Shown: positions 28,306 to 38,774 of the stretch, piece after piece
Layout: every line of letters begins with the position of its first letter
How positions within the stretch are numbered: the stretch's first letter is position 1
Assembly: GCA_947095585.1 (NCBI GenBank)
Contig: OX352761.1
Span: 81,657,267 to 81,721,266 of the forward strand
Reading direction: 5' to 3'
DNA length: 64,000 nucleotides
Source of the DNA: Nephrocerus scutellatus
Lineage: Eukaryota; Arthropoda; Insecta; Diptera; Pipunculidae
Program-made: the position numbers and the translations under genes
The notes under the pieces: generated by a model
Seen by the model: the letters and a program-made list of their open reading frames with translations, nothing else
What the model was told of the DNA's origin: nothing
Database searches by the model: none

Positions 28306-29937
28306 ATGGCAGTATACCGGAGTATGGAGAACTTGCCAGACCTGGGACAAAGTGGCCTTGATCTGTGCAGTATCTGCAAAGAGGAACTAGGTCACGAAAT
28401 GGAAAACGCGAGAAATCCATGTGACCACCATTTTCATAAGTTGTGCATCATTGACGCAATCCGGAACAATCCTTCTTGCCCCAACTGTCGGGCCGAGTGC
28501 CGAATAAGTGACCTCAAACCATTCACGCAATCGATAAGGAACATCGATGGTTCTCCACGTTCTCTTCCTATAATCTCTTCGAGAGGAGGAAGAGGCGCCA
28601 AGCCAAAACACTCCCGCACCATGGGAACTAGAAAGACTCCTCTTTATCAAAACCACTCTGTTGGTGGAATGTCGACTAATGAGGGAGGTTTAAACATGTC
28701 TTTCTCGGTACCTCCCCCGGAAATCCGAGGAAATCTGTCATTGCCACTGAACGGTATGGATCAGGGACGTCACGCTAGTTTTGGGAATCAGAATTCGACA
28801 GTTGGAAGGGATACCTTTTCAAAAGAAGAAATAATAAGGATTACAGAGGTAGCGATTGCCAATCACAGACAGGAACTACTGAGCAGTATCAAGGTTCATA
28901 TAAATGATACCCTAAGCACACTCCTGCAAGGCCAAGTGGTATTAGACGAGAGGGCTAACACTAACGAGTCCGTACGGAGAGCTCCGCTGGATTCAATCCG
29001 TCTGGAAGGACCCATTTCATCAACAGAAGCTCGACCTCCACCAAATACTCCGGCCGAAGATTCGCCTAGACACTTTCACCAGGCAACTCGAGGAAACTCT
29101 GAGAAAGTTGCCAAACTGATTTCTAGTTGGAACTTGCGTTTCGAAGCAACAACAACTGGGATATCGGTAGATGAATTTATATATAGAGTCCAAGCTTTGA
29201 CGTATCAGTCTCTTAACGGAGATTTTCCAGCACTTTGCCAACATGCACATATGTTCTTCGGGGGAAAGGCTCGCGATTGGTTCTGGAGATATCATAAGAG
29301 TGTAGCAGCCATAGAATGGATGGACCTGTGCGAAGCACTAAGACGACAGTATAAGGATTTGAGAACTGATTATGACATCAGAGAACTCATCCGCGGAAGA
29401 AAACAAAAGGATTATGAAAGCTTCGATGAATATTTTGATGGAATTTCGTCCCTGGTCGACCGACTGTGTGTCCCAATGTCTGAAACTGAATTAATTGAGA
29501 TAACCATACGGAACCTTAGAAATGATTTAAGACATGAATTATTGCATTTGGAATTTAACACGGTGGCGCAGCTGCGGAGATCTTGCAGACGTCACGAATA
29601 TTTCATCGAAGAACTTCGTAAAGCCCATCCCACCCCAAGAATTTTTCAAAATCGGAAGCATGTGGCTGAATTAAATGAAAATCCGGTAGCCTTCGCAACG
29701 ACTTCCAGGCCTAAGATTCAGGAGGAGCCAAAATCATTCGAGCCCAGGACTCCGACTTGTTGGAACTGTGGCAGACCGGGCCACCGCCATCAAAACTGCC
29801 TAGAAATAAAACGAGTCTTCTGTTATGGGTGTGGGGCAGCCGATGTTTACAAAGCGCAGTGCTCCAAATGCAGATACTCGGGAAACTTGAAGGCGGATGT
29901 GAATTCACATCCGATAACTCAGCCTCGGATCCAATAA
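28306..29937 (+). CDS. gag: GypD Gag with N-terminal RING-H2 finger
   Basis: An intact 543-codon frame. Residues 21-61 form a C3H2C3 finger with ideal spacing: C21, C24, C39, H41, H44, C47, C58, C61. Such fingers bind E2 ubiquitin-conjugating enzymes. A low-complexity linker (about 75-255) follows, then a Gypsy capsid-like domain (about 265-455: ISSWNLRFEATTTGISVDEF, ARDWFWRYHKS, SFDEYFDGISSLVDRL). The C-terminus has a zinc knuckle CWNCGRPGHRHQNC (about 484-497) and a degenerate second Cys-rich box. The last codons overlap pol with a frameshift signal. The open frame despite loss of half of pol suggests a recent element. Confidence 0.88.
   Translation: MAVYRSMENLPDLGQSGLDLCSICKEELGHEMENARNPCDHHFHKLCIIDAIRNNPSCPNCRAECRISDLKPFTQSIRNIDGSPRSLPIISSRGGRGAKPKHSRTMGTRKTPLYQNHSVGGMSTNEGGLNMSFSVPPPEIRGNLSLPLNGMDQGRHASFGNQNSTVGRDTFSKEEIIRITEVAIANHRQELLSSIKVHINDTLSTLLQGQVVLDERANTNESVRRAPLDSIRLEGPISSTEARPPPNTPAEDSPRHFHQATRGNSEKVAKLISSWNLRFEATTTGISVDEFIYRVQALTYQSLNGDFPALCQHAHMFFGGKARDWFWRYHKSVAAIEWMDLCEALRRQYKDLRTDYDIRELIRGRKQKDYESFDEYFDGISSLVDRLCVPMSETELIEITIRNLRNDLRHELLHLEFNTVAQLRRSCRRHEYFIEELRKAHPTPRIFQNRKHVAELNENPVAFATTSRPKIQEEPKSFEPRTPTCWNCGRPGHRHQNCLEIKRVFCYGCGAADVYKAQCSKCRYSGNLKADVNSHPITQPRIQ
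29880..29913 (+). promoter_or_regulatory. Programmed -1 ribosomal frameshift signal between GypD gag and pol
   Basis: Slippery heptamer GGGAAAC at 29880-29886 sits in the gag frame as G GGA AAC. A 7-base spacer leads to a perfect 20-bp dyad (29894-29913; CGGATGTGAA and its complement), which folds to an 8-bp stem with a 4-base loop. Pol continues in the -1 frame (LEGGCEFTSDN). All three classic components are present at correct spacing. Confidence 0.85.
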
Positions 29938-31573
29938 ATAAAGTTAAATCAATTTTAAAACGGCCCTTCACACAGGAAGATTCCTATTTATGTCCCCAAA
30001 AGAAATGTGCCAATAAATCCTATCAAGAACGGTTATACAATTACCAAAAGAGAATATTCAACTCAGTAAACGCTCTTACGAGTCTCCCCAATAGAGAAAG
30101 TAGATCGCAAAGATCTACCAAACGTATGCATACCTTCCGGAAACAGATAATCAACACGCAGAAACTTTTGCTCTCGGCTATACTCATGAAAGATGGTGAC
30201 CTTCGGCCCTATGCACGAGTCCAACTGTTGAATAAAAACGTGTTGGGATTGCTAGATAGTGGGGCGACCATCAGTTGCATTGGATCGTCCTTCGCAAAAG
30301 AAATCCTCAATTCGACATTGAACTTAAAACACTTTCGTTATGACATAAAGACCGCTGATGGAAACGCTCAATCGGTAAGAGGTTGTCTGGTCGCAGATAT
30401 CACTTTTCGTAATCAAACGAGGAAAATCGAGTTATTCGTAATACCAACGCTAACGCAAAATCTATATTTGGGAGTGGATTTCTGGAGGGAATTTTCATTG
30501 GCACCACAAATAATTGCTGATATCGACATCGTTCAAGAAGCGAGAGGAGGACACGACGGAAACTGTCACATTTTATCAACACATGACCAGGCTCGTCTTG
30601 AGGCAGTTAAACATTCGTTTCCGTCTTTTGATGAAGAAGGGTTAGGTAAAACATCCCTCTTAGAGCATACCATTGACGTAGGGGACGCCAAACCTATCAA
30701 ACAACGGCACTTCCCTGTATCACCTGCTATAGAGAAACTGATGTACGACGAAGTGGACCGGATGATCAAACTCGGTGTTATAGAAGAATCAAACAGCGCA
30801 TGGAGCTCTCCAGTAGTGCTAGTTAGGAAACCCGGCAAGATTCGATTGTGTCTGGATTCTAGGAAGGTAAACCTAGTGACCGTAAAGGATGCGTATCCAT
30901 TGCCCCACATAGAAGGAATTTTGAGTAGGTTACCCAAAGCAGAATATATTTCAAGCCTGGACCTGAAGGATGCATTTTGGCAGATTCCATTAGAAAGGAC
31001 CTCCCGGGAAAAGACTGCGTTCACCATTCCAGGGAGACCACTATACCATTTCACGGTGATGCCCTTCGGATTATGTAACGCCCCGCAAACTATGTGCCGA
31101 CTAATGGACAAAGTAATTCCGAATAGGTTACGCGAACAGGTGTTCGTATACTTGGATGACCTGCTTCTTATATCAGAGAAATTCGATGTGCACGTTACTC
31201 TTTTGGGCGAAGTAGCTGAACGGATTCGTCAAGCAGGACTTACTATCAATATATCTAAAAGTAAATTCTGTCTTACAGAAGTGAAGTACTTGGGGTACAT
31301 AGTTGGAGGAGGTTCGCTGAGGACAGACCCGGAGAAAATTTCGGCCATCACGGATTTTCCTACACCAGCTACGGTCCGACAACTTCGAAGATTCTTGGGA
31401 ATGGCCGGGTGGTATCGACGTTTTATAGCAAATTTCGCCGACGTATCAAATCCTTTGACAAATCTACTCAAGAAAGCACGAACCTTCAAATGGACGCCGG
31501 ATGCCCAATTGGCTTTTGACGATCTGAAGACTAAACTAACCTCGGCTCCGGTACTGATAAACCCCGACTTTAA
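29887..31573 (+). CDS. pol: GypD Pol: protease and reverse transcriptase, truncated in RNase H
   Basis: The -1 frame is open from the frameshift site. A basic linker leads to protease (VLGLLDSGATISCIG near 30250, LYLGVDFWREF near 30470). RT follows with all blocks: WSSPVVLVRK, IRLCLDSRKVN, SLDLKDAFWQIPLE, TVMPFGLCNAPQTM, FVYLDDLLLI (catalytic, about 31142-31171), LKYLGY-type VKYLGYIVGGG and LGMAGWYRRFIANF. RNase H starts (WTPDAQLAFDDLKTKL, APVLINPDF) but ends at the 3' LTR before its first catalytic residue. RNase H and integrase are therefore missing. The frame runs 43 bases into LTR2 before a stop (31616). Confidence 0.9.
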
Positions 31574-31579
31574 TGTAAA

Positions 31580-31990
31580 ATGGCCCCAACAAGAAGACCC
31601 AGCGACGGCCTCTTGACTCGAGTGAATTTTCCACTATATGCCATAGAAATGCTAACGAGACGTCATGTTTTAGTTACTGGTTGTGGGAGCTCCAGCACGA
31701 CAGAAGTAGCTAATCGATTTGAAATATACGAAGTTTATCACAATAGTTCCCATTTCTGTGCTGAGGAAGTCATACGCCATGAGACAGGAGCGAACGTAGT
31801 AATGAATTTTGGTGTAAAAAGTGATGGACGGCGTTCACAGCTGCGCGCTGGTCAAAAGTCACATTGTCAGATGTACTTTGTAAACCCACGCATAGTCATT
31901 GGTGACGTAAGGAAGAAATACAGTACACCTAATATTCGAGAATTCACTTACAGACTTTATTTCAACTTAACCTATTCGTTTCCTAATTAA
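31580..31990 (+). CDS. PREB/Sec12-like fragment encoded by GypD LTR2
   Basis: It translates identically to 25749-26159, so both LTRs carry the fragment as expected for sequence copied in reverse transcription. It again starts six bases inside the LTR and ends in the 246-bp repeat. The truncated pol frame reads over its first codons in another register. Confidence 0.7.
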   Translation: MAPTRRPSDGLLTRVNFPLYAIEMLTRRHVLVTGCGSSSTTEVANRFEIYEVYHNSSHFCAEEVIRHETGANVVMNFGVKSDGRRSQLRAGQKSHCQMYFVNPRIVIGDVRKKYSTPNIREFTYRLYFNLTYSFPN

Positions 31991-32870
31991 TTTAAGATTT
32001 ACACTACACATATACATATAATACACGACAATCCATATACCTATATTTCTTTATAATTATCCTAAACGATTCATACTTAAGCTAAGATGTACACTACACA
32101 GAGTATACTATATCTTACATACCTACTTTATTTCAAATTATTCCATTTATACATAAGTTAAGAAATACAGTACACCTAATATTCGAGAATTCACTTACAT
32201 ACTTTATTTCAACTTAACCTATTCGTTTCCTAATTAATTTAAGATTTACACTACACATATACATATAATACACGACAATCCATATACCTATATTTCTTTA
32301 TAATTATCCTAAACGATTCATACTTAAGCTAAGATGTACACTACACAGAGTATACTATATCTTACATACCTACTTTATTTCAAATTATTCCATTTATACA
32401 TAAGTTAAGAAATACAGTACACCTAATATTCGAGAATTCACTTACATACTTTATTTCAACTTAACCTATTCGTTTCCTAATTAATTTAAGATTTACACTA
32501 CACATATACATATAATACACGACAATCCATATACCTATATTTCTTTATAATTATCCTAAACGATTTATACTTAAGCTAAGAAATACATTACACATAATAT
32601 ACTATAACTTACTTACATATTCTAATAGTTTTATAATTAATTAAAGATATACACTACACATAACACACGACAAACTTTATACCTACATTATCTCTAATTA
32701 TCCTATTCGTTCTTACTATACTATAATTCACATACCTACTTTATTTCAAACCATTCATTTCATACTTAAGCTAAGTTTTTATACTACACAGAATATACTA
32801 TATCTTACATATCTACTTTATTTCAAATAATTCTTTTATACTTAAGTTAAGAAATACACTACACCTGTAA
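31915..32870 (+). repeat. 246-bp tandem repeat array in GypD LTR2
   Basis: AGTACACCTAATATTCGAG recurs at 31922, 32169 and 32416, then diverged units, matching the LTR1 array minus one unit. Confidence 0.9.
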
Positions 32871-33263
32871 TCGATTGTTCATGCTATCCGTGGCCTTATA
32901 ATATTCTAATAACTAGGGTAATTATTGTTCAGTTATTTAGATAATAACTTTACAGAAATAAAATCAATTATAACGTTCCCTCGAATTATAAAGTCTTCCT
33001 TTTTATTTCAAATTGAGTTCAGATTCCGCCGCCTCATCGTTGGTTCCTTACATTTTCTTGATTTTTTTTGTTATCTCTATTTGTATCCCTACTATGATCG
33101 GGACATATCGAAATGTGCACGCAAATAATTATTTGTGTATGGCATGGACAGCTGACGGGCCAAGGCCCACCCCAATCCGACGAGCTAGTTAGCGCATCCG
33201 CTAGGCGTGCACGCTGGCCCCGAAACAGCTGTCATGGGAAATCACACCTATAAGACCATTACA

Positions 33264-33971
33264 AATGGTAAAGTTTCTAAAATTCCACATCCTAATGACC
33301 ATATCCCAAAATTTCCATAGGAAGAAGTCTTATAGTCGCATCTTAGTCCTACATTCCGAATTTCATGCAAATCGCTTGAGAAATTGATTTGTTCCAGAAA
33401 TTCCAGACCATTATGATCATATTCCAGAATTTCCATAGGAAGAAATCTTATAGTCGCATCTTAGTCCTACATTCCGAATTTCATGCAAATCGCTTGAGAA
33501 ATTGATTTGTTCCAGAAATTCCAGACCATTATGATCATACTCCCGAATTTCCATAGGAAGAGGTCTTACAGCCTCATCTTAGTCCTACATTCCGAATTTC
33601 ATGCGAATCGTAAGAGAAATTGCTTTGTTCCAGAAATACCAGACTAGAATGATCGAATTCCAGAATTTCCATAGGAAGAAGTCTTACAGTCGAACATGAG
33701 TCCTACGTTCCGAATTTCATGCGAATCGCTTGAGAAATTGCTTTGTTCCAGAAATTCCAGTCCATAATGATCATATTCCAGAATTTACATAGGAAGAAGT
33801 CTTATAGACGCATCTTAGACCTACATTCCCAATTTCATACGAATCGCTTGAGAAATTGCTTTGTTCCAGAAATTCCAGATCATAATGATCATATTCCAGA
33901 ACTTCCATAGTATAGTATAGTCGCATCTTAGACCTACATTCCCAATTTCATGCGAATCGCTTGAGAAATTG
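33264..33971. repeat. 118-bp satellite array, left block (about six units)
   Basis: The landmark CCATAGGAAGAAGTC recurs every 118 bp (33315, 33433, 33551, 33669, 33787). Each unit reads through CTTATAGTCGCATCTTAG, AATTTCATGCRAATCGCTTG and TTTGTTCCAGAAATTCC. It stops abruptly at the dyad motif of the duplicated segment. Confidence 0.92.
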
Positions 33972-34994
33972 AGGAGTAAGCTCCAGTCGCGTCGGAGCTG
34001 ACACGCACCTCTTTTTTTATCTTAAATCAATAGATCTAAACAAACTCTATTGAAAAACACTTGAATCACCGCGTAAGCAAGTCTAAGTCGTGAGCTACAC
34101 TGAATGAAAAGGAGCGAGAGCGCCGGTTTTATCGAATTTGCGCGTTTCGCCTTTCCCGCTAACCCGCCCGGCATTATTAAGACAAGACGAAATAACTCAT
34201 TTCGTTACGATTCTATTTTTGTTCATGTAACCCCATGTTTCGATTTTAAACACGTTTTACGTCAAAAAGCTAATCAGAAAGCTCAGATGATTTTAAGTTG
34301 ATGTTAATCATTTTCATGAGAAAAACCAAAAAACCAAACAAAATAAATATTTATTTTCGATTCTTTTCCCAAAATGGTATGAAATTCTCTATTCGATTCT
34401 TTTCCCAAAATGTTATGCATTTTTTTATTAATAAAAGTTTTTTAAAATATTTCGAATTTCCTGGTTTCAACCATAATGTGGAATAAATAACGTCATTTAT
34501 AATGATTAAGCTTACAGAAGTAAGTGTGATCTGTCATAATAAAACCTTTCCAAAATTATAATATATGGCAGTTGGGAAAAGTAAAATAAACAATACTCCC
34601 AGAAAATTGCCACGTTCTTAGAAAAGCTTTAAGGATAATTGGAGCTTAAATAACGCTTTTCGAAAAGTTTTGAATACATATAATTACAAAATTTGGATTT
34701 TCTAGAGTTCGTAATGGATTTTATAAATAAAAACAGAAGTTTCTTTTTTCACAAATTACAACTTTAACTACACTGGTGTTTGTAATTTCTATATATATAG
34801 TTCCATATGAGCACCACACGTATAACTGTTTTATTCAATTTGTATACAAGCTTCTATATGTGGAGAACATATAACTTTTATACAATATACAATATAAAAT
34901 ATACACTACAATATTACTGAGCCTAAATATGCCATTATTTTTGGTAATTTCTTAATTCTGATATATCTCAATGATGATGATGATGATGATGATG

Positions 34995-35245
34995 TTGGGG
35001 GTGAAAAACCATAGCACTGCGACCCAAGTGGATCTATTGCGCCCCCCCGACTAGCCCTAGAGCACCCCTCCATGCCAATAGCCTTTATGAACCTAATGAT
35101 ATGGAGAGGTTCTAGTGAGTGACGTTCAAGCTCGGAGAATGCGTGAGTTCCCAGCTGTTCCCTTCTCTGGCGGATCGTTGCTCCACAGTCGTTGAGAAGA
35201 TGCCACGGGGTTTCCTCCGCTTCACCACATAGCCTTTGGGTGTGT
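34995..35245 (-). pseudogene. LINE ORF2 C-terminal remnant
   Basis: In the frame next to the ORF2 stop, the minus strand reads RLCGEAEETPWHLLNDC, the Cys/His motif found at the C-terminus of such LINE proteins, then LEPLHIIRFIKAIG. The deletion therefore joined early RT directly to the C-terminal finger, out of frame. Confidence 0.7.
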
Positions 35246-36757
35246 GGGATCTTTCTTCCCTACCTTCGGTATAAATACCACCCGAGCCCTTCTCCAGCTT
35301 TTCGGTATGTATCCGAGTGCTAGGCTACTTCTGTAGATTCTTAGTAGGTATGGGAGGAGATATTCCAGCCCCATTTGCATGACAACTGGGATTATCCCAT
35401 CTACACCTGCTGACTTAAAGGGCTGGAAGCTTTTAACTGCCCACCGGATTCTATGCTCGGTGCATATCTCCGAAGCTTTCTTCCAGTCTTCTCTATTAAA
35501 TCTTAGACGGTTTGAGCCTCTATCAGATTCGGTACTGTTCACCGTACTCCCCGGGAAGTGACTTCTCAGGAGGAGTAGAGCTCTCTGCTCTTCGTTTTCT
35601 GTGAACTCACCTTCCTGGTTTCTCAGTGAAGCCTTGAAACAACTAGGGTCTTTTGCCATCGCTTTGTACAGCCTGGCAGACTCCTTAGTGTCTTTAACCT
35701 CCTCACAGAATTTACGAAAACTTCTGCGCTTTGCTCTTCTCACTTCTGTATTATATGCCGTGAGAGACTTTCTGTATTCCTGCCAATTGCCCCTTCTCTT
35801 GGCGGTCTTGAAGAGTTTTCTTACCTGCCTTCGATGGGCTGACAGTTCTGCGTTCCACCAAGGAACTTCATTACCCCCTTTGGGTGAACTCATCGGGCAG
35901 CTCGACTCATATGCGTCAGAGATTGCCCTGTTCATTTCCACTGCTGCGCATTCTAGTTCGCGCGGGCACCTGGCCACTCTTTGAACTGAAGCGTGTAGTA
36001 GATTGCTCTGTAAATAGACTCTAAATTTTTCCCAATTTGTCCTTCTGGGGTTTCTAATAACCCTTTCCCCTACGACCACCCCTCCCAATTCAAACAGAAT
36101 TAATCTATGGTCTGACAGAGTTGGTTCGGAGGAAACCCTCCAATTACTGAGTAAACGACTCACTGTCGGAGTTCCGAAGGTGATGTCGAGTACCTCTTCC
36201 CTAGCCCTAGTCACGAATGTTGGAGTACTTCCTACATTGTAAATATCAAGGTTTTCCTTCACCAAAAACTCTAAAAGGTACTCACCCCTCTTATTCGTGT
36301 CGGTGCTCCCCCATTCTTCATTGTGTGCATTTGCATCGCACCCGATCAGAAGAGGTTTGCTTAGCCTTCGGCAATGATCTACCAGTTCTTGAATTTCTGG
36401 TGGCGGTATTTCATCCTTGTCCCCGGCGAAATAGGCCGAAGCTATGACTAACTCCCGGTGCATGCCGTCTATGTTAAACTGGCACTGGATTGCTACCACG
36501 TCCCGGGTTATAAATTCTGAAAGAGATAGATAATTAATACTATTTCTAACGACGATGCAGGCCCGTGGGGCAGCTTGCCCCACGTCATATATTACCTTAG
36601 CATCTCTGCAAGACAGACCACATATCTGTCCCCTGTAGAACCAGGGTTCCTGGACCAGCACTAGCTCTAGATGTTGTTTGGTGAACATCCTGGCCACCAC
36701 GGCGGCTGCCCCTTTGGCCTTGTGGGTGTTCACCTGAGCAATGCGTGTGCTGGTCAT
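35222..36757 (-). pseudogene. LINE ORF2: endonuclease and start of RT
   Basis: 511 codons. The N-terminal apurinic-type endonuclease is clear: QVNTHKAKGAAAVV, LVQEPWFYRGQICGL, LLIGCDANAHNEEWGS, VLDITFGTP and the SDHRLILF end. A linker leads to RT with KSAGVDGIIPVVMQ, LALGYIPKSWRRARVVFIPK and then PTHPKA. The frame then hits a stop within a few codons. The catalytic FADD region is gone. The ATG overlaps closely with the ORF1 end (4 bases apart). Confidence 0.88.
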
Positions 36758-36760
36758 GCT

Positions 36761-38514
36761 TTAGTTGTCTGAAGAGGGCGGCTGCCCCTCTCCAGTCTCA
36801 AGCTCAAGGTGCTGGATCTCCTCCAGCAACTCGTCCTCCTCTAGCTGTCGGATCGCCTCCAGCTCGTCTAGTACAATGTTCGGTTGGGGAAGGGCAGCGA
36901 GGTCTTCCATAATGGGTACCTCTTCTGCTCCCGCTTCTCCTTCCGTGTCCATTGTACTTGCCCCCTTGGGTTCATCTACTACTACGGCGGGAGGGTCTAT
37001 CAGCCCCTTCTCCACCTGTATGGCTTCCTTCTTTTTCAGACCACCCACCGATATCTTGCCATACCGGTATCTAATGGAGTGGCCTACCCCTTTTATTATG
37101 TCTCGGCTTCGAGAGTCTATGGATATAGTGGCAAATACCCCACCCCTTTCCTCTCGACAGCCGATAACCTTCCACATATTTACATGGAGACCCTCATTTT
37201 GTGCTCCAATCAGGGAGATGGAGCGCTCCATCCCCTGCCGGTTGCTGCGTGGCAGATACACCGACATGATAGTCGGCTTGGGAATACCGTCCCCGTCCCT
37301 GGCCACGAGCTTCGGTCCCTTCCACGTCGAAAGGGTTGGAGCATGTGCCTTCAGCCAAGCCGCCGAGCGTCCATCGCAACAATCGACAAGAATCATCCCT
37401 GGCCTGAAGTGGACGCCGTCGAAGCCAATTTTGACTTCCCAGCCCAGCGCCACCTCATCCAGGATGGATTCCTCCAAGGCTGCTAACTGCTCATGGGTCA
37501 GTGTCTCCTCCGGATCATGCTCCGCGAGGATAGCGACCCTGACTTGTTTCGTAGCCTCCGCATAGCTAGGCTGAGAGCCCCCGCTACCCCCGAAGGTGGC
37601 ACTGGTCGACTGCCCGGTGCCTTCCTTCAGTCTCTTATCCTCCCTAGTTGGTGGAGTGAGGACCGATGGCCCCCTCTTCGTCCCCTGGGGAGTGATGACG
37701 GGAGGTCCATGCCCTGCAGCCGCCAACTTCCTATCATCAACCTCCTTCCTCGCTTGTGCGGGTTCTATGCCCTGCTCAAGGAGTCGGAGATAATGCCTCG
37801 TCCCCGCCCCACTGAGACCCTTTCTCAGGGGATCGTCCACACCTCCCGGCTGCCCCTTTGGCGGGTCAGGAGGTCCCCTCCTTTTAGAGCCTTTCGGCTT
37901 AGGTTTGGGGACTGCTCCTAGCGACACCTTGGGGACAGTGGTCGGCTGACGATTGGGGAGAGACCCCGAACCATTCGCTGAGGGTGTGCTCAGCTGCGGC
38001 ATTATCACTTGCTGCCTACTGGTGGAGGCTTCACCCTCGGCCTGGCGGGATAGCCCCAGCCGCGCCTTGGGGTTCCCCCCCCCCCACCACCTTTCGTCAG
38101 TCTTGGGGTCATCCCTCCTCGACCAACGTCCGGTTTCCTACGCGGGTCAAGGTGAGGCTTCTGCTCCGCTCGAACCACCGCTCTGCTGGTGCTGGGTTTC
38201 GATTCGGGTTCACGGGTCGAATGCCCCAGTATCCCCCTTGCCGTAACCGCACCTCTGCCCCTAGCTGGTCTGGAGGTCATGCCCCCCCGGCCGAGCCTGG
38301 GTCTCTCACAGGGCTCATCGCGAAGCATCCGCTCAGCTTGATCCGCTGCTGCCGACGCGGGCATGCCCTGCGTCAATTTATAAAAATTAAATTTATTATT
38401 TTTTCTATCCATATGATTCCCACGAGTAATGAGGAAAGTAGTACCTCCAGCACAGAGCCTCTTGTACTGGAGGGCCCGATACGCATGGAGGGCGGCAGGT
38501 ATCCACGGGCTCAC
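36761..38514 (-). pseudogene. LINE ORF1 (DUF4780-like nucleic-acid-binding protein), shifted in a G run
   Basis: The 415-codon open part (36761-38008) is proline/glycine-rich at the N-terminus. A folded region of about 170 residues follows (QVRVAILAEHDPEETLTHEQL, GVHFRPGMILVDCCDG, WLKAHAP, YLPRSNRQ), resembling DUF4780 proteins that accompany fly LINEs, then an acidic tail (EDELLEEIQHLEL). Upstream, 38005-38514 is open in another frame with similar R/P-rich style. The two meet near a run of 12 G (minus) around 38075-38086, so a length change there probably split one ORF1. It would coat LINE RNA. Confidence 0.75.
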
Positions 38515-38774
38515 GTTTGCGATAGCCGGTTACCCCTGGCTACCAACCAGTCCACTGGGCACGGGTCGCATCACACCACTGGATTAGGGGGCGGTAGTTC
38601 TTGGTTCGTTACTCATCAAACCTGCTAGCGAGGGAAATCCCCAGCTTGTAGGATGAATCTTTGCAACTTAAGCCCTCACGCCAACGTCAAGGCCCCTACC
38701 ATAGTGTATTGTGATATATCTCAATACAATGCTTATTCTTATACGAGTATGTACAGTGCGGATAAGGATTTCTA

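Larger units (their letters stand above)
25743..33263 (+). mobile_element. GypD: Ty3/Gypsy element with RING-Gag, PREB-like LTR ORF and tRNA-Lys insert
   Basis: Order: LTR1 (25743-27678), primer site with full tRNA complement (27684-27759), leader, gag with RING finger (28306-29937), frameshift site, pol through RT (to about 31573), LTR2 (31574-33263). Everything between early RNase H and the 3' LTR is deleted, with the junction exactly at the LTR's first TG. No clear target duplication is seen at 25739-25742 against 33264-33267. RT motifs resemble Osvaldo-like Gypsy elements, a tentative placement. Confidence 0.88.
31574..33263 (+). repeat. GypD LTR2, 1690 bp
   Basis: It has the same ends and order as LTR1 but one 246-bp unit fewer; the difference in length is exactly 246. 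The left neighbour is truncated pol instead of a polypurine tract. The right flank is the 118-bp satellite. Confidence 0.88.
34973..38711 (-). mobile_element. LINE with DUF4780-type ORF1 and apurinic endonuclease, RT deleted
   Basis: A 14-bp duplication TGATATATCTCAAT flanks it at 34959-34972 and 38712-38725. In element sense it runs 5' UTR (from 38711), ORF1, ORF2, C-terminal remnant and a (CAT)n tail (34973-34993 on plus as GAT). Copy 1 of the segment (23610) shows the empty site. ORF2 has lost most of RT and RNase H. It is probably of the I/LOA/R1 side of LINEs; the exact clade is not certain. Confidence 0.88.

Noticed and set aside
33264..33971. CRISPR-like array from regular 118-bp spacing
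   Set aside because: The whole unit repeats with no unique spacers; it is a satellite in a eukaryotic context.
36765..37565. 266-codon serine-rich plus-strand ORF
   Set aside because: It is antisense to the DUF4780-type ORF1, which has coherent protein motifs; the serine-rich frame is a shadow.
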